Shown here: one piece after another, positions 34,001 through 42,104 of the stretch | How the letters are laid out: every line of letters starts with the position of its first letter | Position numbering within the stretch: the stretch's first letter is position 1 | Origin: Strongylocentrotus purpuratus | Lineage: Eukaryota > Echinodermata > Echinoidea > Camarodonta > Strongylocentrotidae | Direction: 5' to 3' | Length of the DNA: 64,000 bases | NCBI RefSeq assembly: GCF_000002235.5 | Contig: NW_022145596.1 | Coordinates: forward strand, 164,001 to 228,000 | The notes under the pieces: generated by a model | What the model was told of the DNA's origin: nothing | The model's input: the letters and a program-made list of their open reading frames with translations, nothing else | Databases searched by the model: none | Position numbers and translations under genes: made by a program

Positions 34001-36600
34001 TGTTGTATCGGGTGATGTCGTAGGTATCGGAGAACGCGGTGTCGATGAGGAGACCATCTCTGAGAAGAGGGGTGAATCCGAGGAAGAAGATGTTGGTCTT
34101 GTCGATAGCAACCAATCTGATGACCTAAATGATGACGATGTTGATGATGATGACGATGATGATGGAGGTGGTGGTGGTGGTGATAGTGGTGGTGGTGATA
34201 GTGGCGATGGTAATGGTGGTTCCTGGTGGATATTGACTGGACATCTGTAGACCTCCCCACCCCTATAGACCCCTGGTTGTTCCGTCTGGGCACGAGGTGC
34301 TCCCACCAATACCCTTGTAAATAAAATACAAATACAAATATGTATTCATACAGATTTTAACCAAACTCAGAAAAACATTTACTGCCCGCTCCCACGCTCC
34401 ACAAATACCTGCTAACGTCAATAAACTACTGAATTGAATTGAACCAAAATGAATTTTACGCCATTTTTTTTATAATGTATTAAACATTAGGGCATATTAC
34501 GTCTTTGTGACGTGCCTCAATACGAAATAGTACATCCATTCATCCAAAATCATATGATGCGGGATTAATCGTTATCTGCATATACACTATTTCACATCAT
34601 TTGAAATGTGGGTATTATGGAAACATTTAACAAACTAAAAGAGAAGTATTGCAAATGGCAGGGCCATTTTCGTAAAGAAATGAATTCATTGCATATGAAA
34701 CATTAGGGCCCATTGTTACGAATAATTGTATCTTAATAGGCGGGATGCAATAGGCTATTTTCGTAATAAGTCTTTGTGAAGTGCCTCAACACAAATTATT
34801 TAAATCACCTGATAAGAATAATAGTATTTCAATATTCAGAATACAAACTGCATCTATTAAGTGTTGCCAGTTAGGTCAAGCCATAATGTTTGTCCAGCCC
34901 GGCAGCAACTAATGTATACAGTTCGGATTCTGTCTATTGAAATACTATTATTCTTGTCAGGTGAATGAAATAATTTGTATAGAGACACTTCACAAAGACT
35001 TATGCATTAAATTTGATAACATTACGAAAATGGCCTATTTGCATACATACGTGATGTTATGTAGGACAAGCTATAATGTTTATCCGACCTGCCAACAGCA
35101 AATAGGCCTAGGTACACATTGCATTCCTTGAAATACGATAATAATATTTACCAGATTAATCTAATAGCTCGTCGAAAGATAAAGGTGTATACATTGAAAT
35201 ACATTTTGAAAATGGTCGATTCACGTTTGAGAGATGATATCATTATTATAGCTTAGTTTCTTTTTACAATTATGCCTCATTTGTAATGATTATTGAAATA
35301 TGCTGTTTATCTGAATAAGGGGCCACGCCAAAAAGAAAGGTTGCAAAATGCATGTTATCACCTGGTTGTCGACAGCAGGGGCGGATCCAGCCGGCGGCAG
35401 GGGAGGGGGCCCAATTCGTGAATAAATATTGAGCGGCGAAACAGCCAGTCAGTGAAAAGCGGGAGAGGGGGGGGGGGGTAAGAAGCAAGGGGCCCGTCTT
35501 CAAATAAAGGTAAAATTAACGTGTTTTATCTTTTTTTCAGGGGAGGGCACCCCTCAAGGATCCGCCACTGGCCGACAGTGAATTCTGCATTTGTTTGGAT
35601 GAACCCCGCAGCGACAACCCCCGCCCCATGATGTGGAAAGTGCAAGGCCAGGCCATGGCCCCGTAACATAAAAACTTTCAATCAATCGCAAAATGGCAAT
35701 GGCCAATCAGTATCATCATGGCAAAAGGCTACAACAGTTAACCAATCCGAAAGTTTTTTTCAAATTTGATATTAATTACAAACAGTTGTATTAAGGGGGC
35801 CAATTAGGTAAACAATAATATTGTTTAAAATACTAAAGGCCTGTCCCGAAATAGTCATCCTATTCCACCGTAAGAGTTGACCCCTCCACAAATTGGGTGA
35901 TATTCCTTAGCATACGGACCAATTTTTTTTTTTTCAGAGGAAAGAGCTATGGGTGTAAATTTGAAGACAAAGAATAGATACAGGTATGACTGCTGCGAAA
36001 TGCACATATTTTGAAGCATTGTCTCTTCTTGCGTGGAAGATGTATCGATAAAAAAAAAAAAATTTGGTTTTGTTTGTTTTGATTTGTTGAATATTTTATG
36101 TTTGTAAACAAAATTATCATACATGATACTGCTTTTGATAAAATACCGTTTTTAAATGAATAAGCCAATCGCCTATGAACTCAAGGAACATTTGTTTACA
36201 AATAAAGTATAAGTCAAACTTTTTGACCTTAATTACTTCATTTTGACCATCATGAGGTATTTGTAGACATATTTATCTAACTTAAATAAGTGAAAGTAAA
36301 ATATGCTAAAATATACATCTAAAAATTTCGTTACTGGAGGTTTAATTGCTAGTTGTTTAGGAATCAACTGTTTTGCCCAACTTACATGTTTTCGTCCCCC
36401 TCTCGATGTAGTTCTACGGCATAGCCAAAATAGCTTCCTGGTGTTCCTCGGTAGATGCGCGGAGATGAAACATCGATGTTGAAAGCATGATTGCAGGCAA
36501 AGGACATCATCATCAAGACTAGCTGAATGACGAGATGAAACAGGTTGGATGGACGTCGTGTCCACGGTTGAACACAAGCAGGATCTGGGAAGAGACGCAT
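3743..36600 (-). CDS. Alpha-integrin without I domain, 29 coding exons, complete
   Basis: Adhesion-receptor alpha subunit, expected to pair with a beta integrin at the cell surface. Exons in transcript order, high to low coordinate: 36600-36386, 34313-33949, 33409-33315, 31387-31252, 30083-30025, 29641-29599, 27893-27807, 27518-27427, 20854-20748, 20187-20082, 19495-19393, 19009-18909, 18371-18281, 17936-17891, 17432-17325, 16795-16740, 15913-15768, 13025-12894, 12311-12247, 11675-11528, 11233-11147, 10212-10133, 8965-8882, 8123-8024, 7672-7526, 6583-6206, 6015-5911, 5483-5319, 3850-3743. All junctions are AG/GT and in phase, giving 1184 codons. Order seen: signal peptide, FG-GAP propeller, thigh and calf domains, RRRKRR cleavage site (980-985), membrane helix (about 1125-1148), GFFKR (1151-1155). 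From memory of family sequences, layout and cysteine pattern resemble the alphaV/alpha5/PS2 group. No I domain lies between blades 2 and 3. One thigh cysteine pair is missing as a pair. Ligand and orthologue cannot be read from sequence alone. Confidence 0.95.
4316..4530 (+). mobile_element. Truncated copy of TTAA-type MITE family
   Basis: gtgtacagtgcttgtaactt, atgattccagaaccttgc and atgctagatgatcaacctta match the elements at 51479-51844 and 56826-57183. Only the right part is present, ending near ctttaaa. Confidence 0.7.
4957..5251. mobile_element. 295-bp MITE with 8-bp target duplication
   Basis: Flanked by agctgcac at 4949-4956 and 5252-5259. Ends cctccgggggg and ccccccggg are short imperfect inverted repeats. 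Lies in integrin intron 28. Superfamily uncertain; the 8-bp duplication suggests hAT. Confidence 0.65.
5319..6015 (-). CDS. Integrin alpha exons 27-28: membrane-proximal domain and transmembrane helix
   Basis: Exon 27 (6015-5911) encodes LNITASVALVSNAEVIV and PENITLTAT. Exon 28 (5483-5319) encodes a short stalk and then SIWMIIGACLMGVVILAGAN followed by AILYK, a single membrane helix of about 24 residues. The exon ends phase 0 at a GTACGT donor right after the juxtamembrane lysine, the usual place for an intron in integrin alpha genes. Reading into the intron gives an unrelated sequence and a stop, so the tail must come from another exon (3850-3743). Confidence 0.9.
6206..6583 (-). CDS. Integrin alpha exon 26: Ser/Pro-rich stalk, furin site, light-chain start
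   Basis: At 126 codons this is the longest exon. Residues 934-980 are Ser/Pro/Thr-rich (SPVSPSSPYEHPLSTSSST). GRAPARRRKRR then gives a polybasic furin-type site at 980-985, predicting a heavy and a light chain. The light chain contains CQSGNGCYEITCHLDT, equivalent to the conserved CGVAQCLKIVCQV cysteine cluster of alphaV, then RDSAAIVVTSRFHIDQFL. Cleavage is expected in the secretory pathway; the site is clear, its use is inferred. Confidence 0.9.
6700..7060 (+). mobile_element. LINE relic, 3' end of reverse-transcriptase ORF
   Basis: One frame reads SGTRRWKALVHT, then MCDCGDD, then KMRHILVCPSS, the CxC...H...C knuckle that closes many non-LTR retrotransposon ORF2 proteins. Two in-frame stops (one after LVHT, one after CDCGDD) mark it as dead. 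Lies in integrin intron 25. Confidence 0.6.
7526..15913 (-). CDS. Integrin alpha exons 17-25: thigh, calf-1 and calf-2 domains
   Basis: Exons 15913-15768, 13025-12894, 12311-12247, 11675-11528, 11233-11147, 10212-10133, 8965-8882, 8123-8024 and 7672-7526. Diagnostic phrases: LPRSLFLLPDGN, NSIRDKLTPITFIVEYEI, DCNSVICVPDLAI, NNGEDAYESVL, KDLVCDLGNPMLAYEQ, VSVNVNITI and LSNRGPSNIGRTAVLIHFP. All match the invariant skeleton of I-less integrin alpha legs in order. Exon 17 begins at the TTTAG acceptor at 15914, not the later CACAG; only this choice keeps phase and restores the LNVSYTL strand. Several N-x-S/T sequons are present. Confidence 0.9.
9723..9924. mobile_element. hAT-type MITE, 202 bp, intact ends
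   Basis: Ends caggcgcggatccagg and cctggatccgccactg are inverted repeats. Flanked by perfect 8-bp direct repeats tgtcgaga at 9715-9722 and 9925-9932. The interior has G and C homopolymers and no gene. Lies in integrin intron 22. Confidence 0.85.
13320..13480 (-). mobile_element. tRNA-derived SINE, degraded
   Basis: The minus strand has a box-B-like GGGTCCGAATCC and then cttgacattaatccacattt, shared with the elements at 19670-19785 and 30440-30725. Confidence 0.5.
14316..15355. repeat. GC-rich foldback minisatellite island 1
   Basis: An AT-rich direct repeat (acatttcaaatgcttt...ttaagttaacat) brackets the island at 14328-14410 and 15238-15345. Inside, cccctacaacacgcaag-type ends at about 14440-14530 and 15040-15125 are inverted. 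The centre repeats a roughly 126-bp unit with ccgaggataaccaatccagc and cgagaatcgatggtggacca. Several overlapping frames stay open on both strands. Confidence 0.75.
16180..16560 (+). mobile_element. LINE relic, RT C-terminus
   Basis: MMLRRILGVIVRERRRNKEI in one frame, then MEMTLRWFGHSEKAEEGKPA and SRRGRPKTRWKDYIEKN in another: the usual order at the end of many non-LTR reverse transcriptases. A frame change near 16320 and a stop after TVE mark a relic. Sits in integrin intron 16. Confidence 0.7.
16588..16702. repeat. GTA microsatellite
   Basis: An imperfect then perfect (GTA)n tract ending about 38 bp from the exon 16 donor at 16740. Valine or threonine runs in open frames here are artefacts. 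Confidence 0.9.
16740..20854 (-). CDS. Integrin alpha exons 9-16: blades 5-7 and start of thigh domain
   Basis: Exons 20854-20748, 20187-20082, 19495-19393, 19009-18909, 18371-18281, 17936-17891, 17432-17325 and 16795-16740. Calcium-loop motifs: ADFNGDGFDD, VDDINRDGYTD and LDVDNNTYPD; the last has Thr where Gly is usual. FG-GAP phrases include ISAPMYTAYN and VSAPYFGEEKQGR. The linker FRSRPVVDLNVTL starts the thigh domain. The TCSLPG...SC cysteine pair of alphaV is replaced by LLLADGSKVAS, losing both cysteines together. Exon 16 (SFRLSLCMLFTGVALPEHL) lies beside a GTA microsatellite. Confidence 0.9.
19670..19785 (-). mobile_element. tRNA-derived SINE
   Basis: The minus strand begins TTTTGGTCTAGTGGCTAAAA (box A) and contains GGGGTTCGAGTGCC (box B), followed by a non-tRNA body gctcggcattaatctgcatt. 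Lies in integrin intron 10. Confidence 0.7.
21691..27334. mobile_element. 5.6-kb composite insertion with hAT-like ends
   Basis: Left end (ca)gtggcggatccagg and right end cctggatccgcgcctg form an imperfect 16-bp inverted repeat. The array sequence ctgtacca occurs on both sides, consistent with an 8-bp target duplication that lost or shares two bases at the left. The same ends with clean 8-bp duplications occur at 9723-9924, which supports the hAT assignment. The body holds a purine tract (21750-21860), about 0.9 kb with no recognisable gene, and a 4-kb satellite. I see no transposase. Confidence 0.7.
22850..27000. repeat. GC-palindrome satellite with higher-order repeats
   Basis: About 40 monomers of roughly 95-115 bp, mostly arranged as 210-215-bp dimers. 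Each has attcagacaaggattaagag, tctctaataatttaatgaaa and a short palindromic core cgcgcttcgcgcg. A rarer monomer type (aagaaccgagaacggaacaa) recurs at 23861, 24716, 25254 and 26110, spacings 855, 538 and 856 bp, showing duplication of blocks. Monomers past about 26600 are diverged, as expected at an array edge. Short open frames across it are by-products of the period. Confidence 0.9.
27427..27518 (-). CDS. Integrin alpha exon 8: first calcium-binding blade, source of the 55-bp array
   Basis: Encodes GHSVSFGDFFGDGEVEYV then TGIPRGTVNHRGL, ending TTG at a GTTAGT donor. GDFFGDG takes the place of the usual DxNxDG calcium loop, with Phe where Asn is common. The final 41 coding bases or so plus the 5' splice site form the unit of the tandem array that fills the start of intron 8, so the functional donor sits in the first of ten near-identical copies. 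Continuing past it reads LVSRVCDGDTTWYS and soon meets a stop. Confidence 0.9.
27807..33409 (-). CDS. Integrin alpha exons 3-7: blades 1-3 of the propeller
   Basis: Exons 33409-33315, 31387-31252, 30083-30025, 29641-29599 and 27893-27807. They encode NKSGQMLGATITSSGPDG, VCRPLYTWFYY, a run of conserved cysteines (GGCYLAS, NPCKSL, LPCEAGFS), the short FG-type strand WIIGSVGAFFGQG and DLLVGNL. The order and cysteine spacing match blades 1-3 of alphaV-like chains. The 43- and 59-bp exons are small but fit phase and family position. The introns hold a SINE, a LINE relic, a CT/CA microsatellite and a GC-rich minisatellite, annotated separately. Confidence 0.9.
28080..29410. repeat. GC-rich minisatellite island 2, same family
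   Basis: The same roughly 126-bp unit (ataaccaatcgagcgggac, gtccgacctcggccgtg) and the same block ccctacaacacgcaa at 28168, 28898 and 29278. Two stretches (about 28200-28470 and 28480-28740) are nearly identical, showing recent duplication. Lies in integrin intron 6. Confidence 0.8.
30440..30725 (-). mobile_element. tRNA-derived SINE carrying a nested MITE
   Basis: The minus strand starts TGGTCTAGGCCTATAGTGG and has GGTTCGCGGTTTGAGTCCC (box B). Its body is interrupted at about 30532-30643 by a palindromic insert (annotated separately). Lies in integrin intron 4. Confidence 0.65.
30532..30643. mobile_element. Small MITE nested in SINE
   Basis: ggacttttagatttgc and gcaaatctaaaagtcc are perfect 16-bp inverted ends, flanked by attag on both sides. 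The SINE copy at 19670 keeps an uninterrupted site here (acattagagttgc). Confidence 0.7.
31015..31180. repeat. CT/CA compound microsatellite
   Basis: (CT)n, then (CA)n, then further (CT)n blocks in integrin intron 4. Confidence 0.95.
31530..31760 (-). mobile_element. LINE relic, RT C-terminus
   Basis: The minus strand reads MNIIKALHGMCPDYISKLF then RRLYGSSSQHVLTKL, matching the KALHGLxPxYLSDLL...RRxLRSS motif of CR1/L2-type reverse transcriptases. Adjacent GLKLGNRRM recurs as GLQFGNRRM near 20940. Confidence 0.65.
33949..34313 (-). CDS. Integrin alpha exon 2: blade 1 with a large Pro/Ser/Thr-rich insert
   Basis: Opens with VLVGAPRAQTEQPGVYRGG, the first FG-GAP strand, then YRCPV (Cys96). 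The partner cysteine of this hairpin is Cys185 (PCDTIVFDTSG). In human alphaV, as I recall it, the pair is about 7 residues apart; here it is 88. The insert is proline runs, poly-Ser, then a Ser/Thr/Pro tract, much of it coded by an imperfect GGT/GAT-type repeat at about 34140-34210 (plus-strand reading). It looks like a mucin-like loop. The frame is open throughout and splices in phase to exon 3, so it is probably translated. Confidence 0.9.
34486..35045. repeat. Foldback repeat with about 110-bp arms
   Basis: taagtctttgtgaagtgcct...gataagaataatagtatttc (34736-34848) is repeated inverted at 34926-35042. A further partial direct copy (acgtctttgtgacgtgcctc) lies near 34498. No gene. Integrin intron 1. 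Confidence 0.75.
35376..35570. mobile_element. hAT-type MITE, 195 bp
   Basis: Ends caggggcggatccag and ggatccgccactg; flanks gtcgacag (35368-35375) and gccgacag (35571-35578) are an 8-bp target duplication with one mismatch. Lies in integrin intron 1. Confidence 0.8.
36386..36600 (-). CDS. Integrin alpha exon 1: signal peptide and start of blade 1
   Basis: Start chosen at the ATG at 36600-36598 (MRLFPDP...). The hydrophobic stretch at residues 20-33 precedes a likely cleavage before FNIDVSSPRIYRGTPGSYFG, the standard mature N-terminus of integrin alpha chains. The exon ends in phase 2 at a GTAAGT donor after GDEN. The first 19 residues are long and polar for a signal peptide, so translation could instead start in an upstream exon that I cannot see; an in-frame GTG lies just upstream at 36609. 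Confidence 0.85.
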
Positions 36601-37809
36601 TTTTTTCACCCGAATAACTGATCATAGAATATGTTCCAATATTTAAATTTTATTCACTGAAATGTATCTGTATAGCAGAGTTCATCTCATTCACTGTTCA
36701 TTGAGACAGTGCATGCCTTAGAGTGCATGTGCTGTCATCATGATCATTATGCTAACTGCAAGAAATTTCTGAACATTATCTGACCTGGAAGTTCTAGAAC
36801 TAATATAAATTATGCACGCAGGTCGTTGTCGGGAAGTAAGGAGATTGACCCCCCCCCCCCCCCCCCGTGTGCCTTCCACTTTCGTAAGTTCTGTCATAAC
36901 ATCCGATATTTGGGCTACCGAATATTTCGATATCATCTCAACAAATAACTGAAAGCTGTTATTCGGCACTCGTTTTGGTTGCTACTTTCTTTAAATTATT
37001 GTATTAATTATCTGTCCCTTGTTCTTCACTTTTCCTTCTGTTACCCCTGTACATAACTTCACAATGAACTTGTTTACTTCCTTGTTAATTGTTCTTTCCG
37101 TTGGCCTCCTCTTTACATGTCTTCTTTTGCATCCTCCTTTTCTTTCACTATTTCCCTCTACTCAATATAAATTAACATTTTGTTTGCATGTGGTCTTAGT
37201 TCTGTCGCCTTTTAACCTCTTTGATGAAACCACTCACACACAATATTATTCATTGTTCAAAAGTAATATCGGTTGTGTTTGTGTTGTTTCCTTAACAGGC
37301 TTTTATATTTCTGCGTTTCAATGTGTTTATTGTGGCCCCATCGAGCACGCTGGCAAAAATATGAAGTAGACCTTTTCGCTTCAACGTGTTATTTGTTACT
37401 TGTAGAGATAATCCCGATGGCAGCTACCATACAGCTAAACTGGGATGTCCGTGCAACGTGTATTTTCTTATGAAGAAACAAACTCGGAAGAAATCTGATA
37501 TAGTATAAAAAAACGAATTCATGTACATACATGAGAGTGATTACAAAACAAAAATATAACGCATATCACTGGACGGGACTTGTGTACTGACTCGATAAGA
37601 AGAAGATCATAGGAGCACATCCGTGTGGGCATTGTTTATGCTTTTGTAACAGGCTTCTTTTTCTTTTTCTTTACGCCCCCCCCCCCCCCCAAAAAAAAAA
37701 AAATAACACATCTATCACAACATATTATTGGCCTATCTTGAATAAATTTCAGGCGAGATAATAATAAAACATTGCTATGTATCCAATTAATTTATTTTGC
37801 TATTGTGAT

Positions 37810-37943
37810 ACTTCAGTCACAACGCAGAACCGACCAAACACCGAAACCCAACCGACCACATTTTGGTCATTCCCGGTAATGTAATTGTTTGTTATTTATG
37901 TTGTCGGTCTGGTGTCGGTTGCATTGGCGTGACTGAGGTATTA
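37810..37943. mobile_element. Imperfect-palindrome MITE, about 134 bp
   Basis: tacttcagtcac...aaccgacc at the left is mirrored by ggtgtcggtt...gtgactgaggta at the right, within TA flanks. Confidence 0.55.
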
Positions 37944-38689
37944 GATCCTATAGCTCGATATAATTATAAGTTAGCACAGAATAGAAACAGGAGCGACTAG
38001 CATCAAGGGAAGTCAGATTTGTTACTAGTATGTAGACCGTGTTTCCTGTAAAGTATATGCAATCATCTCTTGCCATATGCTGCTAACACTACACCTATAT
38101 ACAAGCATTTCCGTTCTTGCAAATTTAAAACATCAACAGGAAATAACATTTGATATCATAGTGATTGTAACTGATCAAAGAATGTCCAATCATCGGGTAA
38201 GGATGTAATATTTTATTACGGGGCTTGAAAATTGTGGATTTTGCTGGTTAAGACAAGTGACGTGAGTGACTTATAAGAAAAGTTTATGGTGTCAAATAGG
38301 CAAAACATCAAGAAAATAAGTATGTTTCTTGAGTTTGTTATACAGTAGGGTACCATTAGGGCCTGAACTTTGTGTTTTCATACACTGTATGATTGCAGCT
38401 GTCAATATAAACAAAATTTACTTTTCGCATATACATTTTAGGGGTTATCATTTTAAGACCTTCATTAGGGGATATGTTCGAGGGGGGTGCATGGGGCAAA
38501 CTTGCAAGGGGTAAAATTTCAAGAAAAAACGCGTAAAAATTCGCTAAGGGTGTGAATTTGACCAATGAGTAATACTTGTTTAGGGGGTTGTAAAACATGT
38601 GGTCACGCGTGTGTACATAGTATTATTCTGACACAAATTAATAAAGCCAGACTAACACTATGTAGGAAGAGAGGAAAGGGGGGGGGGAA

Positions 38690-38938
38690 GGAAGAAACGA
38701 GAAGAGAGGAGGGGAAGGGGAGGGGGAGGGGGGAGGGGAGGGGAGGGGGGTAGTGAGCACTACTTTTTGTTTTCCTTCGAAAATTTAAAAATTCGCACCC
38801 CCCCCCCCTTCCCCACTGAGCACCAGGGGAGGGGGCCCGTCTCCAAATAAAATAAAGGTAACATCAATCTGTTTTTACCTGATTTTCCCAGGGGTGGGGG
38901 CCTAGGCCCCCTGCCCCCCCCCCCCGGATCCACCACTG
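38690..38938. mobile_element. Degenerate hAT-type MITE copy
   Basis: The right end ggatccaccactg and interior gtctccaaataaa...ggtaac match the element at 35376-35570. The segment tagtgagcac...ttcgcacccccccc matches the interior of 9723-9924. The left end is lost in a GGGGA/GGGA simple repeat. Confidence 0.55.
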
Positions 38939-38949
38939 CCTCTTAGACA

Positions 38950-39242
38950 ACAAAGCACTTATTCTCTAAGATCTCAATCAAATTTTAAACAATACCACTG
39001 CATTAAACAAAACGCTTCCAGTGCAGCTCCATTCCATTCTTTATAAATCTTCATCAAGGTCATTTTTTTTTCCTATTGTTCAGTACTGTTTTTTCCCAAT
39101 ATTTCTTATCAACTAAATTTTGTTCTACATAATACTGAATTTACTTTGTTTATATTATATTTGACTGTATTATATTATGTCTGTTTATATTTTGTTTGTT
39201 TTGAAACGGAAATAAAATCTGAATCTGAATCTGAATCTAATA
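38950..39242 (+). mobile_element. Non-LTR element 3' tail
   Basis: AT-rich 3' untranslated-like sequence ending gaaataaaatctgaatctgaatctgaatct, a hexamer-repeat tail typical of CR1/L2-like LINEs or SINEs using their tails. Confidence 0.5.
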
Positions 39243-39417
39243 TTAATATAAATTGTATTTTTAGAATTGCACTATGTGAATGACTTGTGATCTCGATTTT
39301 CAATCATTTCTGAATGTTTCTTGCCATCTCCCCCCTCATCTGTAATGATAAGAACCCCTTTGTCTGTCTCCCCCCCCCCCCCCTTCATCTAACTCTCTCT
39401 TACTCTCTTTCATCCCC

Positions 39418-39454
39418 CTTCTCTCTCTCTCTGGGTCTCTCTTTCTTTCGTCCC

Positions 39455-39493
<39 letters not shown>

Positions 39494-39535
39494 TCCCTCT
39501 TTCTTTCTCTCTTTCTCTCTCCCTTTCCTACACTT
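39418..39535. repeat. CT microsatellite
   Basis: (CT)n with CTTT interruptions. It gives a spurious 165-codon Ser/Leu-rich frame at 39314-39811. Confidence 0.95.
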
Positions 39536-40679
39536 TTCTCTTTCCTTGTTAACAAAAATTTGAATTTGATCAATGAATTTTTATCAAATGTCTATTTGTT
39601 TGATTTTGTATTTATGTTATATTTTGTGTTATTTGAATTTGAATTGCAATTGTATTGTATCTTTGTCAAATGGATCGCAATTCAGCAATTGGCTGCGATG
39701 ATCTTTTTAATGAACCATTTCTATTCAATATTATATTCTATTACAATATTGAATTTGTACCATTCTGCTTTCAAGACGTTAATTCATTCATTATTTAGAA
39801 ATGACTGCTAATAAGTCATGTTGGCTAAGTCATGCTAAATAGGAAATGATATACATTTACTTCTATTTTCAATTGATGAGGATAATGGTGGTTTCTAGCT
39901 CGTATATTGCCGGTAGATAGGACAACTAATACTTGAAGAGGCATGTTAGTGTGCCAGTGGATCTCGAGAGGCGTGGTCAGGCGGTACCTGGTCAGACATG
40001 GGTCATGTGACTCTAGTCATATGACTTGATAAAGTATGACACACCAATAGTCAATATGAATACTCGTTCAAAATTTCTTGAAATAAGCCTTCAAAAAAAC
40101 AATAATCTACAATATTTTACCATAAAATTTATGAAAAACTTAGTAATTAATTATTGCATTTATTCTTTTGTATCATCAAGAAATAACTTTGTTCGTTTAA
40201 TATTCAAGGAAATTAATAATAATTCAATCTTGCGCGCTTCATATACTATGTTTGCAGGCAAAAGGTCCAAATATGCAATGCAGTGATCAGTACAGTACAA
40301 GTTGACTGTTGAGCTTGTCTGATTATACGTCTGGCCGTCATTTGTTCTATATATTTTACAAAGAATTTGCAACTTCACCACGAGAGTATGTATTGTTAAT
40401 TTTAACTGTTATTCATTCTATATGTTGATTATTGTGGGTGTATGCATAATATGTCGTGGCTGCTACTGCACTGCTAGTGTGCAAGCTTGGCCTTTTTGGG
40501 GAGGTGTAGTCGGCCGTACTACTCGGCTACTCTGAACCTGGGGCTGAGGCAGAGCTCGCGCTCGCCGACTCATCAGGCCAGACCCGGGCCGCGTAATTTT
40601 TTTTCCCACTTAAGCCCCAGTATGAACTCATTTGCATAGAGCCAATCAGACCTCATCTTGTCAATAACAAGCTTTATGC

Positions 40680-41526
40680 TAGACCGAAAGCTTCAGTCTC
40701 TCTAATCGTCGGTTGTTCCACTGAGACTACGTCTGGCTCCACTAGACCTCCGATTATAGGTCTAGAGACTGAAGGATGGGGACCTCTTACTGTGAGGGAC
40801 TGTACAGAACAAATGGTTCGGTTCGACCGGACCGCGATGAATGAGATATGCAACGAAATTTTCACTCTTTACATCCTCATAACTGCTGCAATTATAATAA
40901 AAATTAAAAATAACATATATATAGCTTATTTGACTTACGATAGCTTGCTCATTTAGATCCTAAATTAATGATTAATCCGAGAAAGTCTCGTCGTCAACAT
41001 TATCCGTCTTGGTTTTAGTTGATGAATATTAATTTTTTCTTTTCGAACGTCCAATAGCTACCGTAGCTACGTACGAGTCGGCCCAGCTTGACCAACGAAC
41101 TCCCAAGAAACGAGTGCTCTGATTGGCCATTTGGCTATGTTTTGGTAGGTGGACCCGGAAATATATCGGCCGCCGGGTAATATTTCGAATGCATGAACGT
41201 ACCGTTTCACAGTTCGGAAATACAAATTGGATAATTCATATAAGTAAGTCCGTAAATTATACATTTAATATTAAGTTATCAAATTTTGATAACTGTAATT
41301 AGGACAAATGACATACCGACCTAATTTACATCTGATTTAGAAATCAGAAAATTAGATCTAAATAAAGAAAATCGGGGAGAAAATGTTTTGACATAAAAAG
41401 CTGCCATTGTTGGCTATAGCTACCCCCACGGTACGAGATCTCTGGGTTGCCATCTGTATTGGGGAATGACAACAAATGTCAGTTTTATTAAAGAAATGAC
41501 CCAAATCAGATGGTTATTGCTGTCTA
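40680..41526. mobile_element. 847-bp insertion with 9-bp target duplication
   Basis: gctttatgc occurs at 40671-40679 and 41527-41535. The inverted arm near 43215 keeps an uninterrupted equivalent (gcattacgc in reverse). Ends tagac and gtcta are only 5 bp of inverted repeat. A 9-bp duplication would fit a Mutator-like element; the superfamily is uncertain. Confidence 0.65.
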
Positions 41527-41930
41527 GCTTTATGCATGCTAAAGATGCGCGGCGAAATTCAAAACTGTGCGAAGCTCTGGGCTTCAGCAATTTGATAAGC
41601 TGATAGGTCTAGATCTAGATCTATTCTATAGAGGGATTCTGAACGATTTTTCAATTTTCAATTTGGGATCGTTTTTCACCATTTTTGTTTGATATTTGAA
41701 TTAAAAATGTAATCAGAATAATACTTTTTAAATTTCAAGTCTCACCGATGTTTCTATCAAAAGATTCAGCCCTTCGAAACGCTGATATATTTGTAGCATT
41801 TTGATCAGAATCGACGAAAAAGACGTACACGCAGAGTTATGTTGTTTGCTAAATTTAGCCAAACAGCTGTATCACGCAATATGCAAACGTATGCATAGCG
41901 TACGCATGTTATGCGCAACTTGCAGCTTGA

Positions 41931-42104
41931 GCCACGTTGTCTCAGCGATATTTGCCATTGACTAGTATGGCTAGCCGTTCGCACAATAGTACCCGGAAGT
42001 GATTACACGTTATAGTCAATGGCAAAATCGCGGAGACAACGTACACGTTGACTATACTAGCGGGCAATCACTTCCGGGTACTTTTGTGCGAACGGCTATC
42101 CATT
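41931..42104. repeat. Interleaved inverted repeats A-B-A'-B'
   Basis: A (cgttgtctcagcgatatttg...ccattgacta) pairs with A' (tagtcaatggcaaaatcgcg...gacaacg). B (gccgttcgcacaatagtacc...cggaagtgatt) pairs with B' (aatcacttccgggtactttt...gaacggc). The order is interleaved rather than nested. Confidence 0.75.

Noticed and set aside
39314-39811. 165-codon frame in the intergenic region
   Set aside because: Its first third is a CT repeat and the rest is AT-rich with no recognisable motif.
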